From CAG-791 sp963655255 (GTDB taxonomy: Bacteria > Bacillota > Clostridia > Lachnospirales > Lachnospiraceae), in contig CAVKEB010000002.1 of NCBI GenBank assembly GCA_963655255.1, positions 105,468 through 169,467 of the forward strand: a DNA stretch of 64,000 bases. Direction: 5' to 3'. The notes under the pieces are model-generated. The model made no database searches. It saw only the letters and a list, made by a program, of their open reading frames with translations, and had not been told where the DNA came from. Positions 17,808 to 26,647 of the stretch are shown here, piece after piece. The stretch's first letter is position 1. Every line of letters begins with the position of its first letter. The position numbers were made by a program, and so were the translations under genes.

Positions 17808-19190
17808 ATGGCACAGCAGGTTACCAGCTATATCTGCCCGAACTGCGGCGGACCGGTGCATTTCGATGCGGCGACCGGCAGGGTGAAGTGCGATTACTGT
17901 GACAGCATCTTCACGATTGAAGAAGTGAAGAAGTACTACGAGGAGAAGAACCGGAAGGCGAAGGAGGCGGCCGGAGACAAAGAGGAGAACGCTGCGGCGC
18001 CGGGGGCGGAGGATCTCGGGGCTTCGGCACCGAACGTGGAGACCGCGGCCGGAGACAGCTGGGGCGGCGATGCTTCGAAGCTGAAGGTCTATCACTGCGG
18101 AAACTGTGGCGCGGAGCTGATTACGGATGAGACGACTGCGGCGACAACCTGCCCGTACTGCGGGAATCCGACGATCATTCCGGGACAGTTTTCCGTGGGA
18201 CGAAGGCCGGATTATGTCATTCCGTTTGCCTGTGAGAAGGAACAGGCGCTGCAGAAGCTTCAGGAGTACTACAAAGGCAGGAAGCTCCTGCCGAAGTCCT
18301 TTACTTCCGGGAATCACCTGGAACAGATCAAGGGAGTTTACGTTCCGTACTGGCTGTTCAGCGGGAGCGTGGATGCCGATATGACTTTCGAGTGCGGCAA
18401 GAGCAGGACGACAAGGGAGGGGGATTTTGATGTCACGAGAACCCGGCTGTATCATGTGCACCGTGCCGGAACCATGACCTTCGAGAAGATTCCCTGTGAT
18501 GCTTCCAACAGCATGCCGGACGATCTCATGGATTCCGTGGAGCCGTATGATTACAAGAGCCTGCGCCGGTTCGAGCTGGAATATCTGCCCGGATATCTTG
18601 CAAACAAGTATGACGTCGAACAGAAGGATGTTCAGAAGAAGGCGGATGAACGGGCGGCTGCGACGGCTTGCGATGAGCTCAGGAGCAGCATTTCCGGTTA
18701 TGACCGCATTGAGGAAAAAGGACGAAACACCAGGGTGCACCACGGCAGGACGGATTACGCCCTGATGCCGGTGTGGCTTCTTTATACGAAGTGGAACGAG
18801 AAGGATTTCCTGTTCGCCATGAACGGACAGACGCAGAAGATGACCGGAAATCTTCCGATTGCACCGGGAAAGGCGGCTGCCTGGTTTGCAGGTGTCAGCG
18901 CGGCGGTTTTCGCGTTTCTGACCATTATCATGCTCCTGATGACAGATTCGGGGAGCAGCGGAACCTCCCTTCTGGTATCTGCCGTTCTCGCGCTGATCGT
19001 GGGCGGGGTTACCGTCGGAATCATGGCGGGACAGATGAAACCGGTCGCGGCGGCGACGCGGGCGGAGCAGTATCTGAAACGGGATCAGTCGAAGATCTTG
19101 GTCCGCACGGATGACTACATCCGGACGGTTGAGACCAGAACGCCGGTCAGCCGTGAAGAGAATCGTCCCGGAACGGTAAGGAAGAACTAG
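17808..19190 (+). CDS. Zinc-ribbon membrane protein (YdjG-like, TFIIB-type zinc ribbons)
   Basis: A 460-residue protein. The N-terminal zinc ribbon CPNCGG...CDYC spans residues about 9-30, followed by a Glu/Lys/Ala-rich helical linker and a second ribbon CGNCGA...CPYCGN at about 95-118. A conserved middle region contains IKGVYVPYWLFSG (around residue 180), and a C-terminal pair of membrane helices lies at about 362-385 and 390-412. The last 45 residues are charged. This architecture is often misannotated as a PriA- or TFIIB-like protein; nothing here indicates DNA helicase activity. With the preceding SPFH gene it forms a likely two-gene operon related to the YdjG/YdjI pair of B. subtilis. 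A GGGGG sequence precedes the ATG. Confidence 0.82.
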   Translation: MAQQVTSYICPNCGGPVHFDAATGRVKCDYCDSIFTIEEVKKYYEEKNRKAKEAAGDKEENAAAPGAEDLGASAPNVETAAGDSWGGDASKLKVYHCGNCGAELITDETTAATTCPYCGNPTIIPGQFSVGRRPDYVIPFACEKEQALQKLQEYYKGRKLLPKSFTSGNHLEQIKGVYVPYWLFSGSVDADMTFECGKSRTTREGDFDVTRTRLYHVHRAGTMTFEKIPCDASNSMPDDLMDSVEPYDYKSLRRFELEYLPGYLANKYDVEQKDVQKKADERAAATACDELRSSISGYDRIEEKGRNTRVHHGRTDYALMPVWLLYTKWNEKDFLFAMNGQTQKMTGNLPIAPGKAAAWFAGVSAAVFAFLTIIMLLMTDSGSSGTSLLVSAVLALIVGGVTVGIMAGQMKPVAAATRAEQYLKRDQSKILVRTDDYIRTVETRTPVSREENRPGTVRKN

Positions 19191-19216
19191 AGCGCTGCCG
19201 GATCAGCCTGCGGTTC

Positions 19217-19255
19217 CTGAGGAGGAAGTGCATGGCGGCAGCCCTGAAGATTTGA
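19217..19255 (+). promoter_or_regulatory. Possible 7-residue leader peptide with strong ribosome site
   Basis: GAGGAGGA at about 19219-19226 is followed by ATG at 19232 and seven codons (MAAALKI) ending in TGA at 19253-19255. The ATG at 19259 of the downstream gene begins four bases later. This could couple translation of the sensor-GGDEF gene, or be chance. Confidence 0.35.
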
Positions 19256-19258
19256 TGA

Positions 19259-21268
19259 ATGTCTGGTGAATGCCGTCAGCGGCACGAAAGATGCAACATG
19301 AACAATAATTCAGGGAAAAAGAAAATCGGGTTTCTGATGAATCAGACGGCATCCGGGTATACCGGAGCCCTCTGCCGCGGCGCCCAGAAGGCGGCGCAGG
19401 AGCGGAATGCGGATCTGTATGTGTTCTCGGGGTCGCTGGAGCGGACACCGAGCAGCAGCGATCTGGACCGCACGGCGTTCCAGAGAAATGTCCTGTATGA
19501 GTACAGTCTGAAGCTGGATCTGGATGCGGTTGTCATTGCCTATGACGGTGTCAAGCAGAGCAGTGAGCCCAGGGCCTTCGCCCGTTATCTGGAGGAAGCG
19601 GAGCAGATTCCGTGTGTCTTCATGGAGACGGAGATTCCGGGGAAGCGCTGCATTCAGTCGGACCAGGAGAGCTCGGTGCGCTGTATTCTGGAACATATGG
19701 TGAAGGAGCACGGACTGCGGAAGATCGGGTGTCTGCGCGGGCCGGTCGGCTCTCCGGATGCGGATGTGCGCTACCGCGTTTACGAACAGTTCATGAAAGA
19801 GAACGGACTGGACTGCGCGGAGGATTACACGGTGACCGGAACGTTTTCCGGAGAATCCGGGGACAATATCCGGATTCTTCTGCAGAATCATCCGGATCTG
19901 GAAGCGGTGATCTGCTGCAATGATCTGGTGGCCATGCGCGCGGAAGAGGTCCTGTGGGAACTGGGACGCCGTCCCGGTGTGGATATTGCCGTGGCAGGCT
20001 GCGACAATGTAGAGGCGGCCTCGCGGTGCAATCCCCCGCTTACCACCATTGAGATGGATGTGAGCTCCATCGGCTACCACGGCGTGGCGGAGGCCATCCG
20101 CCTTTTGAACGGAGAACCGCAGGAGGTCTGCTATGTCCCGAGCAGAGTGATTTTCCGGGAGTCCTGCGGATGTCCGCCGCAGGCGCAGGAAAAGAGAGAG
20201 CCGGAGTACTGGAGCCGGACAGCAGGCCGCTATGAGAAGCGCCTTTCGGAATTCGGGGCCAATGCGCTGATCGCCGCGACTCTGACGGATGCGGCACTCG
20301 GACAGACGACCGTGAACCGAGAGGTTTTAAGCCGGGTCGCCGAGGGACTGCGGGAGATGAAAATTGACAACGGAGTGCTTCTTCTTTTTCCGGAGCCGGT
20401 TCCGATCTATGATGAAAAAGGCAATTTCAACTGCGCTGCACAGGCACGGCAGGCCCTCCGGTTTCATGAAGGAGAAGTGATCATCCGGGAACCCTGGGAG
20501 AGTCCGTATCTTTCCGTGGGAGAGGTCCTGCAGAATGTATTCGGCTACGGCGGGAGACCGAAGGCCAGAATGGTGTTCGTGCTTCAGTGTGAGCAGGATC
20601 AGTTCGGACTGTTTATCTGCCGCGGGGATGCCGAAGGAATGGCGGCCCTGTACATGGCGTGCTACCAGCTCGGCAGCATGCTGAAATTTATTTCGCTTCA
20701 ATCGCAGCACTACCAGCTGGAAGAAGAGCTGCACGGCGCGGTCAGAACCATTACGGAGAAGAACGATATTCTGCAGAAGCTCTCCAATTATGATGCGCTG
20801 ACACAGGTCTACAACCGGCGCGGGCTGATCGAGGCGATGCAGGAGGCACAGGAGAAGCACAGCGGCGAGAAGGCAACACTCCTGTTCATGGATTTGAACA
20901 GCCTGAAGCAGATCAATGACATTTTCGGGCACAATGCGGGAGATTATGCCATCTCCAGTTTTGCGGAGATTCTGAAGGAGGTGCTGCGCAAGGAGGACAT
21001 CATCGGACGCTTCGGCGGAGACGAGTTCATGGCGCTTCTTCTCGGAATGGATTCTGTCCGGGAAGAGGAAATCCGGGAACGGATTCAGAACGCCTTCCGC
21101 ATCTTCAATGAGAAGTCGGAGCGGCCGTTCTATGTGGAGGCATCCATCGGGCTGTGCTCTTTCCGGATGGGAGACAATGTCAGCATGGAGGCCCTGTTCG
21201 ATTCGGCGGATCAGTACCTGTATCTGGATAAACAGAGAAAGCGCAGGGATGTGCGCAAGCAGGCGTGA
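19259..21268 (+). CDS. Cytosolic LacI-type sensor domain fused to a GGDEF diguanylate cyclase
   Basis: A 669-residue protein without membrane segments or signal peptide. Residues about 20-300 are a periplasmic-binding-protein-like type I domain as in LacI/GalR regulators (KIGFLMNQTASGY, then ICCNDLVAMRAEEVL and ITIEMD-like segments), but the DNA-binding helix-turn-helix is missing. Residues about 340-480 are an uncharacterised, possibly GAF-like segment, followed by a coiled-coil connector. Residues about 505-665 form the GGDEF domain, with intact GGDEF (586-590) and an RxxD inhibition site (R577-D580). It is predicted to make c-di-GMP in response to a cytosolic sugar-like ligand. Starts at 19259 and 19298 are both possible. 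It is followed by a terminator. Confidence 0.85.
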   Translation: MSGECRQRHERCNMNNNSGKKKIGFLMNQTASGYTGALCRGAQKAAQERNADLYVFSGSLERTPSSSDLDRTAFQRNVLYEYSLKLDLDAVVIAYDGVKQSSEPRAFARYLEEAEQIPCVFMETEIPGKRCIQSDQESSVRCILEHMVKEHGLRKIGCLRGPVGSPDADVRYRVYEQFMKENGLDCAEDYTVTGTFSGESGDNIRILLQNHPDLEAVICCNDLVAMRAEEVLWELGRRPGVDIAVAGCDNVEAASRCNPPLTTIEMDVSSIGYHGVAEAIRLLNGEPQEVCYVPSRVIFRESCGCPPQAQEKREPEYWSRTAGRYEKRLSEFGANALIAATLTDAALGQTTVNREVLSRVAEGLREMKIDNGVLLLFPEPVPIYDEKGNFNCAAQARQALRFHEGEVIIREPWESPYLSVGEVLQNVFGYGGRPKARMVFVLQCEQDQFGLFICRGDAEGMAALYMACYQLGSMLKFISLQSQHYQLEEELHGAVRTITEKNDILQKLSNYDALTQVYNRRGLIEAMQEAQEKHSGEKATLLFMDLNSLKQINDIFGHNAGDYAISSFAEILKEVLRKEDIIGRFGGDEFMALLLGMDSVREEEIRERIQNAFRIFNEKSERPFYVEASIGLCSFRMGDNVSMEALFDSADQYLYLDKQRKRRDVRKQA

Positions 21269-21342
21269 GAATTTCCGGAGACCTGGCGGGGCTTCCGGAC
21301 GAAAAGCGAACATACTTTCGAAAAAGAATGGACGAAATCAGG

Positions 21343-21376
21343 AAACTGCGGTACAGTGTTTGTGCCGCAGTTTTTG
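21343..21376 (+). terminator. Rho-independent terminator after the sensor-GGDEF gene
   Basis: Stem of about twelve pairs (21343-21354 with 21362-21373, slightly wobbling) followed by TTTTTGC. It separates the GGDEF gene from uvrB. Confidence 0.85.
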
Positions 21377-21483
21377 CATGAAAGAGCCGGATTGTGGCTA
21401 TGACACCGCCTCCGATGAATGAACTTTGGAAACCGGTTCGTGCACGCGGAAGGCAGCCGGGACTGCTGCAGAAAGACAATGCA

Positions 21484-23478
21484 ATGGATCATTTTGTACT
21501 TCATTCTGAATTTCAGCCGACAGGCGATCAGCCGCAGGCCATCCGTGAGCTGGTGAAGGGCTTCCGGGAGGGCAATCAGTTCGAGACCCTCCTCGGTGTC
21601 ACCGGTTCCGGCAAGACTTTCACGATGGCCAATGTCATCCAGGCGCTGAACAAGCCGACGCTGATCATTTCTCACAACAAGACACTGGCGGGACAGCTCT
21701 ACGGGGAGATGAAGGAGTTCTTCCCGGAGAATGCGGTGGAATATTTTGTCTCCTACTACGACTATTATCAGCCGGAGGCCTATGTGCCGCAGACGGACAC
21801 GTACATTGCCAAGGATTCGGCGATCAATGATGAGATTGACAAGCTGCGCCTTTCGGCAACCGCGTCGCTGTCCGAGCGCCGGGATGTGATCGTCGTCGCC
21901 AGCGTTTCCTGTATTTACGGACTGGGTTCACCGGATGAATTCAAGGGAATGTCCATTTCGCTCCGGCCGGGCATGCAGAAGGACCGCGATGATGTCATCC
22001 GCGATCTGATTGCCATCCAGTACAAGCGCAACGATCAGAATCTGGAGCGCTGCAATTTCCGGGTTCATGGAGATACGATTGAGATTTATCCCGCGCAGGG
22101 AAGCGAATACCTGATCCGCGTGGAATTCTTCGGGGATGAGATTGACCGGATCTGCGAGGTTGAGATTGTGTCGGGACGCGTGCATGCGAGTCTGGAACAT
22201 GTCATGATTTACCCGGCCTCCCACTATGTGGTTCCGCAGGAAAAGATCAATCTCGCCTGTGAGAACATCGAGAAGGAGCTGGAGGAGCGTGTCCGCTATT
22301 TCAAGGGAGAGGACAAGCTGATTGAGGCGCAGCGGATCTCGGAGCGGACGAATTTTGACATTGAGATGATGCGGGAGACAGGCTTCTGCTCCGGCATTGA
22401 GAATTATTCGCGGCATCTGAATTTCATGCCGCCGGGAGCGGAGCCGCTGACGCTGATGGATTTCTTCCCGGATGATTATCTGATCATTGTGGATGAGTCG
22501 CATATGACGATTCCGCAGATCGGCGCGATGTATCATGGGGACCGCAACCGCAAGATGACGCTGGTGGATTACGGGTTCCGGCTGCCGTCTGCGCTGGACA
22601 ACCGGCCGCTGAATTTCGGGGAATTCGAGCAGAAAATTGACCAGATGCTGTTCTGCTCGGCAACACCGGGCAAATATGAAGAGGAGCATGAGCTTCTGCG
22701 CGCGGAGCAGGTGATCCGGCCGACCGGACTCCTGGATCCGGAAATCGATGTGCGTCCGGTGGAGGGACAGATTGATGATCTCATCGGAGAGATCCGGAAG
22801 GAAGTAGAGAAAAAGAACAAGGTCCTTGTGACCACGCTGACGAAGAAGATGGCGGAGGATCTGACCGACTATCTTGCGGAGGCGGGAATCCGCGTGCGCT
22901 ATCTGCATTCGGACATTGACACGCTGGAGCGATCGGAGATTATCCGGGATATGCGTTTGGACGTATTCGATGTGCTGGTGGGAATCAACCTCCTTCGGGA
23001 GGGCCTGGACATTCCGGAGATTTCGCTGGTGGCGATTCTGGATGCGGACAAGGAAGGATTCCTGCGTTCGGAAACCTCCCTGGTTCAGACGATCGGACGT
23101 GCTGCCCGCAATGCGGACGGCCATGTCGTGATGTACGCGGATACTATTACGGATTCCATGCGCAGAGCCATTGACGAGACGAAGCGCAGGCGCGCCATTC
23201 AGGAGGCATACAATCAGGAACACGGGATAACGCCGCAGACCATCCGGAAAGCGGTGCGTGATCTGATCGCAATTTCGAAGGAAGTGACCCAGGAACAGGT
23301 AAGATTCGAGAAAGATCCCGAATCCATGTCGCAGAAGGAACTGGAGAATCTGATCCGGAAGACAGAGAAGCAGATGCGCAGGGCAGCAGCGGATTTGAAT
23401 TTCGAGGCGGCTGCGGAGCTTCGCGACCAGATGACGGAATTGAAGAAGCATCTGCTGGAGCTGACCGGCGGAAAGTAA
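21484..23478 (+). CDS. uvrB: Excinuclease ABC subunit B
   Basis: DNA damage recognition helicase of nucleotide excision repair. It shows the UvrB opening FQPTGDQPQAI, Walker A GVTGSGKT, the beta-hairpin region with YYDYYQPEAY, helicase motifs including DESHMTIPQ and GRAARN, and the C-terminal UVR domain (LEKQMRRAAADLNFEAAAELRDQ type) that contacts UvrC. I use ATG 21484, which yields 664 aa, the family length; the longer frame would add 30 unrelated residues from a GTG. uvrA follows after 16 bases, so the two form an operon. Confidence 0.97.
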   Translation: MDHFVLHSEFQPTGDQPQAIRELVKGFREGNQFETLLGVTGSGKTFTMANVIQALNKPTLIISHNKTLAGQLYGEMKEFFPENAVEYFVSYYDYYQPEAYVPQTDTYIAKDSAINDEIDKLRLSATASLSERRDVIVVASVSCIYGLGSPDEFKGMSISLRPGMQKDRDDVIRDLIAIQYKRNDQNLERCNFRVHGDTIEIYPAQGSEYLIRVEFFGDEIDRICEVEIVSGRVHASLEHVMIYPASHYVVPQEKINLACENIEKELEERVRYFKGEDKLIEAQRISERTNFDIEMMRETGFCSGIENYSRHLNFMPPGAEPLTLMDFFPDDYLIIVDESHMTIPQIGAMYHGDRNRKMTLVDYGFRLPSALDNRPLNFGEFEQKIDQMLFCSATPGKYEEEHELLRAEQVIRPTGLLDPEIDVRPVEGQIDDLIGEIRKEVEKKNKVLVTTLTKKMAEDLTDYLAEAGIRVRYLHSDIDTLERSEIIRDMRLDVFDVLVGINLLREGLDIPEISLVAILDADKEGFLRSETSLVQTIGRAARNADGHVVMYADTITDSMRRAIDETKRRRAIQEAYNQEHGITPQTIRKAVRDLIAISKEVTQEQVRFEKDPESMSQKELENLIRKTEKQMRRAAADLNFEAAAELRDQMTELKKHLLELTGGK

Positions 23479-23494
23479 GAGATAAAGGAGCACT

Positions 23495-26443
23495 ATGGCA
23501 GTAAAAATCAGAAAACCGGACTATTGGCCCGCGCTGAAGGAGGCAGAGCTTCTGGCGCAGGGACAGAAGAAACGCGATGAGAAGCGGCGCAGCCAGCTTC
23601 GTGAGGAGGACTGCATCCGGATCACGGGAGCCCGGGAGCACAATCTGAAGAATGTTGACGTTACGATTCCGCGAAATGAGCTGGTCGTGCTGACCGGATT
23701 GTCCGGTTCCGGGAAATCCAGCCTTGCTTTTGATACTATCTATGCAGAAGGACAGCGGCGCTACATGGAGTCCCTGTCTTCGTATGCCAGACAGTTCCTT
23801 GGGCAGATGGAGAAGCCGGATGTGGATCAGATTGAGGGCCTTTCACCGGCCATTTCCATTGATCAGAAATCCACGAACCGCAATCCCCGGTCAACCGTAG
23901 GAACGGTGACGGAAATTTATGATTATTTCCGTCTGCTGTATGCACGCATCGGAATCCCGCACTGTCCGGAGTGCGGACGCGTGATTGAGAAGCAGACCGT
24001 GGACCAGATGGTGGACCGTGTGAAGCTTCTTCCGGAGGGAACGAAGATTCTGGTACTCTCCCCCGTGGTCCGCGGCAAGAAGGGACGGCATGAGAAGGTT
24101 CTGGAGAGAGCGAGAAGAGCCGGATATGTCCGCGTCCGCGTGGATGGAAGCCAGTATGATCTCACCGGAGAAGAGATCCAGCTGGACAAGAACATCAAGC
24201 ACAGCATTGAGATCATTGTGGACCGCCTGGTGGTCCGTGACGGCATGGACCGGCGTCTGGCGGACTCGCTGGAGAATGCACTGGAACTTGCGGACGGACT
24301 GGCCCAGATTCAGGTGGTGGATGGAGAACTGCTGCAGTTTTCGCAGAATTTTGCCTGCCCGGACTGCGGAATCAGCATTCCGGAGATTGAGCCGAGAAGT
24401 TTTTCCTTCAACAATCCCTTTGGTGCCTGCCCGGGCTGTGCCGGTATCGGCTATAAGATGGAATTCGATCCGGATCTGATGATTCCGGATAAGAGCAAAT
24501 CCATCAATGAAGGAGCCATTGCCGTGATCGGCTGGCAGAGCTGCATGAAGGACGGGAGCTGGACCAACGCGACATTGGTGGGACTCTCGAAGAAGTTCGG
24601 CTTTGATCTGGACACTCCCTGGAAGGATCTTTCGGACGAGGCAAGGGATGTTCTCCTGAACGGATCGCCAGAAGAGTTTGAAATCATGTACAAGAGTCAG
24701 TCGAGCGTCAGCAAGGTGGCTTACCGCATTACGTTCGAGGGACTGATGGAGAACACCTACCGCCGCTACAAGGAGACGGGGGAGCGGATGCGCCAGGAAT
24801 ATGAGCAGTTCATGCGGATCAGTCCCTGCAAGGTGTGCGGCGGAAAGCGTCTGAAGAAGGAATCGCTGGCTGTGACGGTCGGCGGACGCAATATCTATGA
24901 TGTCACCTGCCTGTCAATCCGTGACCTGCTCACCTTCGTGCAGAATCTGGAGCTTTCTTCCCAGCAGAGGATGATCGGGGAACAGATTCTGAAGGAGATC
25001 CGAAGCCGTGTTTCCTTCCTCAGCAATGTCGGACTGGACTATTTGTCTTTGTCGCGGGCGACGGCGACGCTCTCCGGAGGCGAGGCACAGAGAATCCGTC
25101 TGGCAACGCAGATCGGATCCGGCCTCGTCGGCGTCTGCTACATTCTGGATGAGCCGTCGATCGGCCTGCACCAGAGAGACAACGACAAGCTGCTCCGGAC
25201 GCTGAAGAATCTGCGCGATATGGGGAATACGGTGATTGTCGTCGAGCATGATGAGGACACCATGCGGGCGGCGGACTATATTGTGGACATCGGACCGGGA
25301 GCAGGATCGCACGGCGGAGAGGTGGTTGCCTGCGGAACCGCAGAGGAGATCATGCGCAATCCGGCTTCCGTCACCGGTCAGTATTTGTCCGGGAAGAAAT
25401 ATGTTCCGATTCCGGCTGCCCGGAGACAACCGACCGGGTGGCTCACCGTGCGCGGCGCGGCGATGAACAATCTGAAGCACATTGATGTGAAGTTCCCGCT
25501 GGGAGTTCTGTGCCTGGTGACCGGCGTTTCGGGATCCGGAAAGAGCTCGCTTGTCAATGAAATTCTGTACAACCAGCTGGCAAGAGATCTGAACCGCGCG
25601 AGAACCATTGCGGGACCGCATGACGGCATCGATGGGGAGGAGCAGCTGGACAAGGTGATCAACATCGATCAGTCTCCCATCGGGAGAACGCCGCGCTCCA
25701 ATCCGGCAACCTACACCGGTGTTTTTGACATCATCCGGGACCTGTTCGCCGGAACGCCGGATGCCAAGGCAAAGGGCTACTCCAAGGGAAGATTTTCCTT
25801 CAATGTGAAGGGCGGACGGTGCGAAGCCTGCTCTGGCGACGGCATCATCAAGATCGAGATGCATTTCCTGCCGGATGTATACGTTCCCTGCGAGGTGTGC
25901 GGAGGAAAACGCTACAACCGCGAAACACTGGAGGTGAAGTACAAGGGAAAGAGCATCTACGACGTTCTGGATATGACGATTGAGGAGGCGGTGCATTTTT
26001 TTGAAAATGTTCCGGCGGTCCGCGACAAGATTCAGACGCTGTACGATGTGGGACTCGGCTATGTGAAGCTGGGGCAGCCCAGCACCGAGCTTTCCGGAGG
26101 AGAGGCGCAGCGCATCAAACTGGCGGCGGAGCTCTCGCGCAGATCCACCGGCAGGACGATTTACATTCTGGATGAGCCGACAACCGGACTGCACTTCGAG
26201 GATGTCCGGAAGCTGACGCAGATTCTGCAGAAACTCGTCGACGGCGGCAACAGCGTGGTGGTCATTGAGCACAACCTGGATGTGATCAAGACGGCGGACT
26301 ACATCATCGACATGGGACCGGAAGGCGGAGACGGAGGCGGCGAAGTGGTTGCCTGCGGAACACCGGAGGAAATCGCAAAGGCACACTGGTCATATACCGG
26401 ATATTATGTGAACAAGATGCTGGAGCAGGGAAAATATCTTTGA
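23495..26443 (+). CDS. uvrA: Excinuclease ABC subunit A
   Basis: DNA-damage-sensing ABC ATPase of nucleotide excision repair, 982 residues. There are two ATPase modules: Walker A GLSGSGKSS near residue 71 and GVSGSGKSS near residue 679, with signature motifs LSGGEAQR in both halves. Zinc modules are CPDCG...CPGCAG (about 288-320) and CEACSG...CEVCGG (about 775-805). About 40 residues of a charged N-terminal extension (KIRKPDYWPALKEAELLAQG...) precede the usual start of the fold, making the protein longer than the common 940. A GATAAAGGAG ribosome site precedes the ATG. Operon with uvrB. Confidence 0.97.
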   Translation: MAVKIRKPDYWPALKEAELLAQGQKKRDEKRRSQLREEDCIRITGAREHNLKNVDVTIPRNELVVLTGLSGSGKSSLAFDTIYAEGQRRYMESLSSYARQFLGQMEKPDVDQIEGLSPAISIDQKSTNRNPRSTVGTVTEIYDYFRLLYARIGIPHCPECGRVIEKQTVDQMVDRVKLLPEGTKILVLSPVVRGKKGRHEKVLERARRAGYVRVRVDGSQYDLTGEEIQLDKNIKHSIEIIVDRLVVRDGMDRRLADSLENALELADGLAQIQVVDGELLQFSQNFACPDCGISIPEIEPRSFSFNNPFGACPGCAGIGYKMEFDPDLMIPDKSKSINEGAIAVIGWQSCMKDGSWTNATLVGLSKKFGFDLDTPWKDLSDEARDVLLNGSPEEFEIMYKSQSSVSKVAYRITFEGLMENTYRRYKETGERMRQEYEQFMRISPCKVCGGKRLKKESLAVTVGGRNIYDVTCLSIRDLLTFVQNLELSSQQRMIGEQILKEIRSRVSFLSNVGLDYLSLSRATATLSGGEAQRIRLATQIGSGLVGVCYILDEPSIGLHQRDNDKLLRTLKNLRDMGNTVIVVEHDEDTMRAADYIVDIGPGAGSHGGEVVACGTAEEIMRNPASVTGQYLSGKKYVPIPAARRQPTGWLTVRGAAMNNLKHIDVKFPLGVLCLVTGVSGSGKSSLVNEILYNQLARDLNRARTIAGPHDGIDGEEQLDKVINIDQSPIGRTPRSNPATYTGVFDIIRDLFAGTPDAKAKGYSKGRFSFNVKGGRCEACSGDGIIKIEMHFLPDVYVPCEVCGGKRYNRETLEVKYKGKSIYDVLDMTIEEAVHFFENVPAVRDKIQTLYDVGLGYVKLGQPSTELSGGEAQRIKLAAELSRRSTGRTIYILDEPTTGLHFEDVRKLTQILQKLVDGGNSVVVIEHNLDVIKTADYIIDMGPEGGDGGGEVVACGTPEEIAKAHWSYTGYYVNKMLEQGKYL

Positions 26444-26469
26444 AAACTGCAGGTCCGTAGTCTATACTA

Positions 26470-26500
26470 GGGGATGCCGGGGAAACGGCATCCCCCTTTC
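26470..26500 (+). terminator. Probable terminator after uvrBA
   Basis: Ten-base-pair perfect stem (26470-26479 with 26486-26495), 6-base loop, then CTTTCGGTTTG. The T-run is interrupted, so the strength is moderate. Confidence 0.65.
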
Positions 26501-26647
26501 GGTTTGTATGGAAAACCGGTAGGAATGTTTCCGGAAGCGGAATAAAATCCGCGGATGGAAGCAGCGGGATCATTTGGGAAAATTCAGGAAAATTGCGGCA
26601 GTCTTCCTGGAGACTGCGTGAATCGGATACAGATAGGGGTTTATTAC

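Noticed and set aside
17808..18180. PriA-type helicase or TFIIB-like transcription factor
   Set aside because: Only the zinc-ribbon cysteines are similar; no helicase motifs or cyclin-like repeats follow, and the C-terminus is membrane-spanning.
21928..23493. Long - strand frame across uvrB
   Set aside because: Antisense shadow caused by codon bias in a GC-rich gene; no protein-family features.
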